Shown here piece by piece: positions 51,655 through 60,313 of a stretch of 64,000 nucleotides of DNA. The notes under the pieces are model-generated. The model ran no database searches and was not told the origin of the DNA. It saw nothing but the letters and a program-made list of their open reading frames with translations. The stretch lies in contig NZ_CP040710.1 of NCBI RefSeq assembly GCF_005943945.1, forward strand, positions 1,375,001 to 1,439,000, read 5' to 3'. The translations under genes and the position numbers were made by a program. The stretch comes from Aggregatimonas sangjinii. GTDB lineage: Bacteria; Bacteroidota; Bacteroidia; Flavobacteriales; Flavobacteriaceae. How positions within the stretch are numbered: the stretch's first letter is position 1; each line of letters starts with the position of its first letter.

Positions 51655-53172
51655 ATGAATATCACTAAATCGGTTCTTGGATGTATGTTATTGGGAGTTT
51701 TAGAGGCTTGCACACCATCGAAGGAAGAACGAGCCGCGGAACTTTATACGGTGCACTGCGCGAGTTGTCACATAGCACCTCGTATCGACGATTTGCCGAA
51801 GCACTTATGGGAATCCTCCGTTTTGCCAGAGATGGCGGCAAGAATGGGTATAAAGGATTCTGCATACAATCCGTATGAGGGTTTTAGCTTTCGGGAGCAG
51901 GAGGCTATGATGAAAACAGGAATATACACCAGGCAACCCACACTCTCAAAAGAGGACTGGTTAGTTTTACGAGACTATATTCTAACCATGGCGCCCGAAT
52001 CCCTTGAAACTTCAACAGGGGAAAAAATAAAAAAAGGAGTATCTCAATTTCGTCCTGTACCCATAAATATAGATTCCACCAAAGGGACACTTATCACTTT
52101 TTTAGCCGTTGATTCGACAGAGCATTCGATTTCGCTGGGCGATTTGGCTGGTAATAAGTTGAAATATCTTGCTGATGAAAACAAAGTAAAACCCGTTGGT
52201 AATTTTTCCACGGCCATAACCGCTTATTCGGAAAGGCGAGAGGAGGTTTTTATTACCACAGTCGGTAATCTAAACCCATCGGAAATCGCCAATGGTCGCA
52301 TAAGTCGGATGATAAACGGTGAAATAGAGCAAATAGCGACCAATCTGCATCGACCAGTGTACACTGAAATTTCGGATTTGAACGGTGATGGCGTCATGGA
52401 ACTATTGGTAAGTGAATTTGGAAATTTGACAGGTCGGTTGTCTCTGTGGTCGAGAAAGAAGAGATTGAGCTATGAAGAAGAAGTATTGCTCAATCAGCCT
52501 GGGGTCATACGGACTAAAATACGTGATATGAATAGTGACGATAAGGCCGACATTATGGTAATGACTACCCAGGGAAGTGAAGGAATAACCATTTTATATC
52601 AAATGAACGACATGGAGTTTCGGGCTGAGCAGGTGCTGCGCTTTAGCCCGATCTACGGAAGTAGTTGGTTTGAATTAGTGGATTATAACGGCGATGGCTT
52701 TGATGATATCATTACCGTGAATGGGGATAATGCAGATAATACCTATATCCAAAAACCTTATCATGGCCTTCGGGTCTATCTCAATGACGGTAGGAACATC
52801 TTTGAAGAGCGCTATTTTTATCCGTTGAATGGAGCTACAAGAGTAGTCGCCAATGATTTTGACCAGGATGGCGATATCGATTTTGGGGTAGTTGCATCAT
52901 TCCCTGATTACGAGCAATGTCCGGAATGTTCTTTTGTATATTTAGAAAACACGGATTCTAAGAATTTCGTTTTTAAAAGCCATACCCTTGAAACGTCCGA
53001 TTTGGGTAGGTGGTTGCTTTTGGCCTCCGGAGATATTGACAACGATGGTGACGAGGATATGGTACTGAGTTCTTTCACGTACTCGTTCACACCAGTACCT
53101 GAAAGTCTTTTGAGTAAATGGCAAAATTCAAACACTGATATTCTCATTCTTGAAAACAATCTACTCCGATAA
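51655..53172 (+). CDS. Lipoprotein with c-type haem motif and VCBS/FG-GAP propeller
   Basis: 505 aa. A lipobox LEAC places the lipid anchor at Cys19. A short cytochrome-like domain follows with C35-A-S-C38-H39 and possible axial Met in LPEMAARMG (residues 35–105). The rest is a β-propeller of FG-GAP/VCBS repeats with calcium loops DLNGDGVMELLV, DMNSDDKADIMV, DYNGDGFDDIITV, DFDQDGDIDFGV and DIDNDGDEDMVL. A haem domain on an FG-GAP propeller is unusual. It starts 69 bases after the sulfatase stop and meets the ASPIC/UnbV gene tail to tail. It may be an extracellular redox or binding protein; function unknown. Confidence 0.85.
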   Translation: MNITKSVLGCMLLGVLEACTPSKEERAAELYTVHCASCHIAPRIDDLPKHLWESSVLPEMAARMGIKDSAYNPYEGFSFREQEAMMKTGIYTRQPTLSKEDWLVLRDYILTMAPESLETSTGEKIKKGVSQFRPVPINIDSTKGTLITFLAVDSTEHSISLGDLAGNKLKYLADENKVKPVGNFSTAITAYSERREEVFITTVGNLNPSEIANGRISRMINGEIEQIATNLHRPVYTEISDLNGDGVMELLVSEFGNLTGRLSLWSRKKRLSYEEEVLLNQPGVIRTKIRDMNSDDKADIMVMTTQGSEGITILYQMNDMEFRAEQVLRFSPIYGSSWFELVDYNGDGFDDIITVNGDNADNTYIQKPYHGLRVYLNDGRNIFEERYFYPLNGATRVVANDFDQDGDIDFGVVASFPDYEQCPECSFVYLENTDSKNFVFKSHTLETSDLGRWLLLASGDIDNDGDEDMVLSSFTYSFTPVPESLLSKWQNSNTDILILENNLLR

Positions 53173-53256
53173 CGAGGATTCACCTTTTTTAATCGGGCTT
53201 TCTTGAGTTTTAAACCATACAAAGTTCCTAAAAGTATTTTTCGGGATTTGAGGGAT

Positions 53257-56200
53257 TCAGAAGTTAACTTCTCTCGTTAACTCACCTTTATGGCTATAAA
53301 ACGTTACTCTTTTGATTGCACCGTTTATCTCAAGAGTTCTACTTGACTGGGACAAAAAGCTACTACCCCTATAATATTCTCTTTTTTGGGTACTACCGTC
53401 CGCAAATTCTATTTTGGCACTTACTTCATTGGCTTCAAGCGAAATCAATCTCATTGTTGGTTTTTGCGTGTTTTTAAAAACGCGTAACGAATCATTATTT
53501 TGGGACGCCACCAGCAACAATTCGTTGTTTTGATAGTTTAGCGATACTAGGGCCTTGCCGTCTCCGGGAACGTAAAAATGACTCTCGCCCAACGAAAGTG
53601 CCTCAAAACCTCCTTGACCGTTATTTCTTAGCGTGAGCCCCATAAAGGCATCGGCTCTGCCTTGTTGGGTCTCCATACCAAAATCATTTCCTACCATTAA
53701 AAGATCGGTGAATTCATCATCGTCGATGTTAGTGGCAATTATGCCATATACAGGTGCCAACTGCGTTTCAAACGGCAGTGAATGCATTATAAACTGATCA
53801 TTTCCTAAATTTTCGACCCAGACCGTTTGCATGTAGTTGAGTTCAAAAACGGCGGCGCCATCCAATAATCCGTCTGGGAACATTTCCGGTAAGGTGGCGG
53901 ACCCGAACTCACCAAAAGAATTGAACCGCTTTCGAATACCTACATACTGGGCGGTAACATCTTGCCATGGATGGTACAAATATTCCTTTTTTACACCTAT
54001 ACTATCCCTTAAATAATAGGACATCATCGGATCGATAGTGCCATTTTGATCTAAATCTTTGCCATAGACCCGGATAGGTTGATCGGTATCCCCCTTAAAA
54101 TTGATATTCCGACCTACATTGCCAGCAACATAATCCATGTCACCATCGTTGTCGACATCAATGCTGAATAGACTATTCCACCAGCCGGAGTTTTTCTCAA
54201 GACCCGTTTTTGCTGTAATTTCTGTGAGTTTACCGTTTACATTTTTAAAAAAACGCAAGGGCATAAGTTCGCCAGCTAGAATCAGATCGGGCCAAGAATC
54301 GTTATTGAAATCCGTCCAAAGGGCATCACAAAGTAGCCCAGGAGACAAAAGATTTTGGGTAACCTCCATCGTCACCTCTGTAAAAAGGGGGCTTCCTTTC
54401 TCACTATCATTTCGCAAAATATAGCTCCGGTCGGCAAGGGGATAAGAAAAGGGAAGCACACGACTCCCGACAAAAAGGTCTAAATCTCCATCTCGATCAT
54501 AATCGGCTGCTTTTATCACCGAGGAATTACTTTTCATAACCGGAAGGGCATTTTCTGTTTCACTAAAATTACCTTTACCGTCATTCTTGTAAAGTACGTC
54601 TTGATATCGCCCATCAGCTATGGGGAACTGCCCACCACCCCTGGCAATATAAAGGTCTAAATCCTCATCACCATCGGCATCGAAGAGCAGGGTGGCCGTA
54701 TCTTCGGAAGTCATTTTCGATTTGTAGGAGACAGGCCTTTGTATAAAAGAACCATCAGGCTTTTGAAGAAACCATTTTTCACTAAATCCGCTGCTACCAC
54801 TTACGAACATATCATCCAAACCATCGTTGTTGATATCGCCGACTGCCAGTGACGGACCGTATTGGGAGAATTTATGAGGCAAAGTCCTTTGAAAATTAAA
54901 ATCGATAAAATCCTTCTCGTCCGCAAAGTGTTTCAAATTCAAGGAATCCGAAATTTCGGCAAAAAGTGGATTGATACTAGGCCTCTCGAATGTCGGGAGA
55001 TTAGTGGATTCGAGTTTATAGGAAATTTTCAATATTTTATCGACCCCGATATTTTGCATTTTTTGGATTCTTCCGTTGGGCCATCTCACATGAATACTGT
55101 CGACAACCGAAACGTCACCCAAACCAAAGTGTAGTGTCAGTTCCGGTTGGGAAAGGTAACCCCGGCCCGATAGAACTGACTTTTGCTGAGGGCCATCAGC
55201 GGTGTGCACAACCACCAAGGCACCAATTGCAGCGCTGTTCGGCTGTTCTCCTCTCAATTTTATTCTTAAGTAGTGGTTCTCCGTATTAAGTATTTCCGAC
55301 TTGTTCTCCAATAATAATGCAGGGTCATTGATGTTGTTGACGACCAGGTCTAAATCCCCGTCATTGTCCAAATCGCCATACGCAGCACCGTTGGAATAGG
55401 TGCCAAAATCTAATCCCCAATTTTTGGTAGCATCTTCAAAATTTAACCCTCCATTATTTTTGAAAATGAAATTGGGAACCTTTATCTCCGGGATCGCTGC
55501 TATCAATTGTTCTTTGTTCACAAAGCGGCTCATGGTCACCTTGAAATCCCCGAAATCGCGATCGGTTACATCTTTTGGAAAACCGTTCGTAATGAGAAGG
55601 TCTTGCCATCCATCATTATCATAATCCCCGAAAAGAGGCGCCCAGCTCCAATCGGTCTCTTGTATTCCGGAGAACATTCCTGTCTCAGAGAACAGTTGCA
55701 ATCCTGTTTTAGGATTAACACCCCTGTTTAGCTGTAGGGTATTACGCGTGTATTGCCGTTGATAGTTGAACTTCTCGGTGAATATTTCTTTTTGATAATT
55801 GCTAGGACCTTGAAACAACTTTTTTCGCTGGTTGTAGTAGGGCTGCATCTCGGTAGTATAAATATCGAACTGCCCGTCATTGTCTACATCGGCAATATCG
55901 CTGCCCATGGCCGAAAAGCTAAAATGCTTAAAAATTTCTCCAGCACGATTGGTAAAAGTGCCATCTTGGTTATTAATATAAATCAGGTCATTACTAAGAA
56001 AATCATTGGCCACATAAACGTCTAACCATCCATCCTCATTAAAATCGTTAATCAACGTACTATGGCTGTACCCATGAAAGTTGATTCCTGCTTTATCGGA
56101 AACTTCCTGAAACACTGGATGTGGATCATCTGTATTTGTATTGTTTTCATAAAGGCGGTCCCTGCTGACGGATGTACCGTCATCTACTAAAGGATTGAAT

Positions 56201-56817
56201 TCATTTGGATCGATACCTTCAATGCAATTGACCCCGATCCACAGATCAAGGTCCCCGTCCTTGTCATAATCAAAAAACTGTGCATGGGAAGAGTAGGTGT
56301 CGTCATCGATACCGTAATCAGCCGCCATCTCTATAAAGGTAGGTATACCCGCATCGGTATTGCCCTGATTGATGTAGAGCAGGTTTTTTCGTAGTCGTTC
56401 TTGTTCCCGGAAAGTATTGCAGACGTAAATATCCATTTTGCCGTCTGCATTGATATCAAGTATAGTGACACCACTAGACCACTGCAACGAATCGGTCTTG
56501 CTTATTTTGGCGGCAGCGGTAATGTCTTTGAATTTAAGCTGACCATTATTCAAGTATAATTTATTATCCACTTGATTGCCCGAAAAAAATATATCGTCCA
56601 GTCCGTCTCCATTAAGGTCGCCTAGGGCGATACCTGCCCCGTTGTAGACAAATTCGTTGTCGATGATATTAATGGAATCGTCTTCAACAATTTGGTTATT
56701 GAACCAAATACCGGAATCTTTTGCATCTATATTAGAAAAAAGCTTTTTTCCTTGATTTAAATCTTTGTTCGTACACGAAAAAATTGCAAAAACAATCAAA
56801 AAAAATACTTTCTTCAT
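53257..56817 (-). CDS. Large VCBS-repeat / ASPIC-UnbV lipoprotein
   Basis: 1186 aa. Lipobox with Cys15 (AIFSC). At least thirteen DxDxDG-type calcium loops are visible, for example DLNGDGLDDIFF, DYDKDGDLDLWI, DFNEDGWLDVYV, DVDNDGQFDIYT, DYDNDGWQDLLI, DLDNDGDLDLVV, DYDRDGDLDLFV and DVDNDGDMDYVA. An ASPIC/UnbV domain sits in the middle (about 525–610: IGALVVVHTADGPQQ, GRGYLSQPELTLHFGLGDV, VRWPNGR). This CRTAC1-like architecture is common in Bacteroidota beside SusC/SusD. Two propellers probably flank the UnbV domain. It is last in the minus-strand run after the fasciclin gene and may bind polysaccharide or protein at the cell surface. Confidence 0.9.
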   Translation of the reverse strand: MKKVFFLIVFAIFSCTNKDLNQGKKLFSNIDAKDSGIWFNNQIVEDDSINIIDNEFVYNGAGIALGDLNGDGLDDIFFSGNQVDNKLYLNNGQLKFKDITAAAKISKTDSLQWSSGVTILDINADGKMDIYVCNTFREQERLRKNLLYINQGNTDAGIPTFIEMAADYGIDDDTYSSHAQFFDYDKDGDLDLWIGVNCIEGIDPNEFNPLVDDGTSVSRDRLYENNTNTDDPHPVFQEVSDKAGINFHGYSHSTLINDFNEDGWLDVYVANDFLSNDLIYINNQDGTFTNRAGEIFKHFSFSAMGSDIADVDNDGQFDIYTTEMQPYYNQRKKLFQGPSNYQKEIFTEKFNYQRQYTRNTLQLNRGVNPKTGLQLFSETGMFSGIQETDWSWAPLFGDYDNDGWQDLLITNGFPKDVTDRDFGDFKVTMSRFVNKEQLIAAIPEIKVPNFIFKNNGGLNFEDATKNWGLDFGTYSNGAAYGDLDNDGDLDLVVNNINDPALLLENKSEILNTENHYLRIKLRGEQPNSAAIGALVVVHTADGPQQKSVLSGRGYLSQPELTLHFGLGDVSVVDSIHVRWPNGRIQKMQNIGVDKILKISYKLESTNLPTFERPSINPLFAEISDSLNLKHFADEKDFIDFNFQRTLPHKFSQYGPSLAVGDINNDGLDDMFVSGSSGFSEKWFLQKPDGSFIQRPVSYKSKMTSEDTATLLFDADGDEDLDLYIARGGGQFPIADGRYQDVLYKNDGKGNFSETENALPVMKSNSSVIKAADYDRDGDLDLFVGSRVLPFSYPLADRSYILRNDSEKGSPLFTEVTMEVTQNLLSPGLLCDALWTDFNNDSWPDLILAGELMPLRFFKNVNGKLTEITAKTGLEKNSGWWNSLFSIDVDNDGDMDYVAGNVGRNINFKGDTDQPIRVYGKDLDQNGTIDPMMSYYLRDSIGVKKEYLYHPWQDVTAQYVGIRKRFNSFGEFGSATLPEMFPDGLLDGAAVFELNYMQTVWVENLGNDQFIMHSLPFETQLAPVYGIIATNIDDDEFTDLLMVGNDFGMETQQGRADAFMGLTLRNNGQGGFEALSLGESHFYVPGDGKALVSLNYQNNELLLVASQNNDSLRVFKNTQKPTMRLISLEANEVSAKIEFADGSTQKREYYRGSSFLSQSSRTLEINGAIKRVTFYSHKGELTREVNF

Positions 56818-56854
56818 AAGGCTAAAATAACTGAAATTAAAAGTACTTTAAAAA

Positions 56855-56889
56855 AAACCACCCTACAGCAAATAGATGTAAGGTGGTTT
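56855..56889 (-). terminator. Terminator after the fasciclin gene
   Basis: Stem AAACCACC / GGTGGTTT (56855–56862 and 56882–56889) extended inside by TACA/TGTA. On the minus strand it is followed by a T-run. It lies between the fasciclin stop and the UnbV-protein start, so those genes may be separately transcribed or attenuated. Confidence 0.8.
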
Positions 56890-56933
56890 GTTATTCGTTA
56901 TCGCCCTATTATATAGATGGGTGCAAAATTGTT

Positions 56934-58541
56934 TTAATCATCCAAGGAATCAATAAAATCAATTGCAACCTGAGGCAGTAATACCTTATCTATTAAATGG
57001 GCAACGCCGTTTCTTGCTAAAATATCAGCCGCGACAATGTTGGCATTCACATCGTTCGTCGCATCACCGATAACAAAACCATCTGTGCCAACGACACTAA
57101 TGATTTCAATATCACTTTCTGATAAGGTAGTTACCATACCTGCCGCTAAATCTTCACTTACAATTTGTCCTGATACAACATGATATAGAAGTATGGTGCT
57201 AAGTAATTCCAGTTCTTCTTCTGTATCAAAGCTTGCTATACTCGTGTAATCTGGACCCAAAGCATCTAACAAATCTAAGAAAGCTGCGTCTGAAGGGGCG
57301 AAAACCGTAGCTGGTCTGAAATAGGTGAAGTTAGTCGCCGTAGAATCCATTGCTCCGTTTGTGGCATCGATAAAGGCACCAACTAAATCAGTTGCGATCA
57401 AAGCCTCTTCCAATACGCTTAAGGCTGGAGTTTCCACTACTATGGAAGCCAAATCATCGGAAGCTAGCAAGTCAAGAAAATCTAAAGCTGCCTGAGGCAA
57501 AAGAACCTTGTCGATGATATCGACAGCACCATTTCGGGCATCTATACCAGCAGTTACAGTGGTTGCGTTTGCCGCTGTGGCGTCACCGAAAGAAAAACCT
57601 CCTCCTCCATCGGCAATTACTTCGACCGTGCTATCCTCTAATAAAGTCGGTGCTGGGCCTGCCATCAATTCAATAGAACTATCAACAGGGGTTAGTACAT
57701 GGTACTTTAAAATATCGCCTAACAGGGCGATTTCCGCTTCGTTGTCAAAATCATCCAAACTATTGTAATCATCACCCAGCGCGTTTAAAAGATCACCGAA
57801 AGCGTCATTGTTAGGTGCTAAGACCCTAGCAGTATCCAGGCCTACGACCGCCTCCAATAAACCTGCCTTCTCCAAAGCGCTTGTCAGTAAGCTTAAATCC
57901 TCTGTACCAGCTGCCCATTCTGCGATGCTTGGTCTAGTGTCTATATTTAAGGCCTCAATAGCTCCTTCGGGCAACAGCACTTTGTCAATTACGTGAATAA
58001 TACCATTACTCGCAAAACCATCTGCTTGAACAACAGTGGCAACAGGATTGGTTTGAGGTAAATCCGTAGCATCCAATAGCTGCACGTCATCCCCAACTAT
58101 TACAGAGAGCGTGCCTCCTTCCACCGTAGTCAACGTTTGACCATCGGAAAAGTCCGTTGCCTCAAGAGAGCCTGTAACTACATGATAGGTTAATATTTGT
58201 GCGAGTAAATTGGCATCAGCAGCGGCCAACAATTGCGCCGCTGCAGTTTCATCGTCATTGGCTTCAAAACCAACTTCAGTTGCAAATGTTTCAAAAGCGG
58301 CGTCGTTCGGTGCAAATACGGTAAAAGGACCCGAACCGTTCAAAGTTCCTGGCAAGTCACCTGCCGCAGCGGACAGTGCTGCATTTAGAGAGGTTACAAC
58401 ACCATTTTTACCTATTGTTTCAGAAATCGTAGCTGGGCCGACCAACGCCGCCTCAGAGCCGTCCTCGTCGTCATTGCACGAGGTAAGCGTGCAAAGTATG
58501 AATAGAGAAAAAATAATACCTAAATTTCGAAATTTTGTCAT
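56934..58541 (-). CDS. Triple fasciclin (FAS1) domain lipoprotein
   Basis: 535 aa. Lipoprotein signal ending TSC with Cys22, then an acidic spacer. Three FAS1 domains follow (about 35–190, 195–350, 355–530), each with the H1/H2-type landmarks: FTVFAPNDAAF … YHVVTG … NGIIHVIDKVLLP; RVLAPNNDAF … YHVLTP … NGAVDIIDKVLLP; TVFAPSDAAF … YHVVSG … NGVAHLIDKVLLP. The near-identical ends suggest domain duplication. FAS1 domains mediate adhesion to proteins or carbohydrates. It is 76 bases downstream of susD in the same direction, so it is likely a surface component of that system. Confidence 0.95.
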   Translation of the reverse strand: MTKFRNLGIIFSLFILCTLTSCNDDEDGSEAALVGPATISETIGKNGVVTSLNAALSAAAGDLPGTLNGSGPFTVFAPNDAAFETFATEVGFEANDDETAAAQLLAAADANLLAQILTYHVVTGSLEATDFSDGQTLTTVEGGTLSVIVGDDVQLLDATDLPQTNPVATVVQADGFASNGIIHVIDKVLLPEGAIEALNIDTRPSIAEWAAGTEDLSLLTSALEKAGLLEAVVGLDTARVLAPNNDAFGDLLNALGDDYNSLDDFDNEAEIALLGDILKYHVLTPVDSSIELMAGPAPTLLEDSTVEVIADGGGGFSFGDATAANATTVTAGIDARNGAVDIIDKVLLPQAALDFLDLLASDDLASIVVETPALSVLEEALIATDLVGAFIDATNGAMDSTATNFTYFRPATVFAPSDAAFLDLLDALGPDYTSIASFDTEEELELLSTILLYHVVSGQIVSEDLAAGMVTTLSESDIEIISVVGTDGFVIGDATNDVNANIVAADILARNGVAHLIDKVLLPQVAIDFIDSLDD

Positions 58542-58617
58542 GTTAGTTTATTGAAAGTTAATCTTAGAAACGTCTCAACGTTAGAAACAAACGGAGTAAT
58601 GCATTTTACGACTTCCA

Positions 58618-60309
58618 TTACCAGCCTGAATTCTGATTCAAAACTCCACCACTAAGGTCAATGGCGGTAATGGGTATCGGCAACAAATCCTGCTTTTCGG
58701 TATAGGGAGCGAATTTAGAGGAAATACTAGGAATTGTCCTAGATTCGTTTGATATATAGGCAGTCATAATTTCTTCCTCATTGTCCCACCTTCTTAAATC
58801 GAAAAGGCGATGGCCTTCCATTCCCAACTCTAATCTTCGTTCGTGACGAATCGCCTTAATAGCAAAATCTTGATTAGAAAAGCTATCGTAAGGTTCGATA
58901 ACATAATTGGCCGCTGGTCCGTCTTCGCCAGGGTTCGATACATAAGTCATGTTTTTTGCACGGGTTCTTACAAGATTCACCCAAGTTAGGGCATCTCCAA
59001 GATTACCAGTCTCTGCAGCAGCTTCCGCGGCCATTAATAACAAATCCGCGTAACGGATTACATTATAATTAATACCGGAATGTTGTTGGCCCCAAGCTCC
59101 GGTTCCTTGATTGACGTCTTCTTCACCTGCACGATAAACATTCTTTGATGATAGATACGGTCCGGAAATATCGTTTTCGGTCGCACGTATCCAAGACTGC
59201 CCTGGAAAAACACCATAGCCATTATAGTTTATTCCCCTACGACCAACGGTATAATCCAGTCTTGGATCTAAGTTTCCTGTTTCCGGTGTGAAAGGGGCGT
59301 CATCGGGTAAACCGAAATCGTTCGCTACGTCGTTTTCGTTAAAAGTATCCAATAGCGGTAATCCATCGTCATCCGTTTGAAAGGCATTTACCAAATCTTG
59401 ACTTGGTTGGTAAAAACCACAACATGACCCAAAAGGTCCTGGGTTTGGGAAATTTAATACCCCACCAATATTACCATTGGGAGATTGTGCATCGTCTGCG
59501 GTGAATTGAATCGCAAATATAGATTCTGCACTGTTTTCGCCAGCAGCGTCAAAATTTGAAATGAACTCTGCGTTTAGCGCGTAAGGGCCGTTGTCAATAA
59601 CATCGGTAAAGAGTTGAAGTGCCGCTTCGAAATCCGATTGTTGCAAATGCACTTTACCTAAATAGGATTTTGCCGTCCAAGAAGAGGGTCTTCCAGATTC
59701 GGCTTGCTCATCGGGTAAATTATCTATGGCAAATTGAAAGTCCGCCTCGATTTGTTCCCAAATAGGACCTGGATTAGCTTGGTTGAATTCCGTATTCGCA
59801 TAGTTCTCTTCAGAAATATAGGGAACATTGCCATACATACGTTGTAATTCAAAATTATAATGGCCTCTCAAAAATCGAGCTTCCGCCAATTTTCCGCTCA
59901 AATCCACATTTTCTATTGTCGGAATCAAAGCTATAACCGCATTAGCTCTGTTAACTCCTGCAAAGATCGATGACCATCTTCCTAAATAATATTCATTTGA
60001 ACTGTCGGCCTTGAATGTTTCTACATCAAACAGTGGAGCTTGGTCATCATCAGTACTACCCTTATGGGCATCATCGGATAGTACATCCAACCACCAATTA
60101 TCACCAGTTTGGGCAAAACCGTTTCCAGCAGCGTTATTTCGCCGTCCATCCAGCGCGGAGTATGCACCAATCAAAAGTAAATCTACCCCCGCTTCGTTTT
60201 GAACCGCTGCGTCGCTTAAGGCGCCAATAGCCGGTAATTCAGTAAATTCGTCGCTACATGCAATAAGCATGGCGAACAGTGTTATGTAGTAAATAAATCT
60301 CTTTTTCAT
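58618..60309 (-). CDS. SusD/RagB-family nutrient-binding lipoprotein
   Basis: 563 aa. Lipoprotein signal with Cys18 (MLIAC). SusD landmarks: LLLIGAYSALDGRRNNAAGNGF near residue 45, then TPR-like helices (LAEARFLRGHYNFELQRMYGNVPY), WTAKSYLGKVHLQQSDFEAALQLFTDVI, and the C-terminal RYADLLLMAAEAAAETGNLGDALTWVNLVRTRAKN and IRHERRLELGMEGHRLFDLRRW. It ends QNSGW, typical of the family. It covers the SusC barrel and captures the ligand. Four bases separate it from susC. Confidence 0.97.
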   Translation of the reverse strand: MKKRFIYYITLFAMLIACSDEFTELPAIGALSDAAVQNEAGVDLLLIGAYSALDGRRNNAAGNGFAQTGDNWWLDVLSDDAHKGSTDDDQAPLFDVETFKADSSNEYYLGRWSSIFAGVNRANAVIALIPTIENVDLSGKLAEARFLRGHYNFELQRMYGNVPYISEENYANTEFNQANPGPIWEQIEADFQFAIDNLPDEQAESGRPSSWTAKSYLGKVHLQQSDFEAALQLFTDVIDNGPYALNAEFISNFDAAGENSAESIFAIQFTADDAQSPNGNIGGVLNFPNPGPFGSCCGFYQPSQDLVNAFQTDDDGLPLLDTFNENDVANDFGLPDDAPFTPETGNLDPRLDYTVGRRGINYNGYGVFPGQSWIRATENDISGPYLSSKNVYRAGEEDVNQGTGAWGQQHSGINYNVIRYADLLLMAAEAAAETGNLGDALTWVNLVRTRAKNMTYVSNPGEDGPAANYVIEPYDSFSNQDFAIKAIRHERRLELGMEGHRLFDLRRWDNEEEIMTAYISNESRTIPSISSKFAPYTEKQDLLPIPITAIDLSGGVLNQNSGW

Positions 60310-60313
60310 TTTT

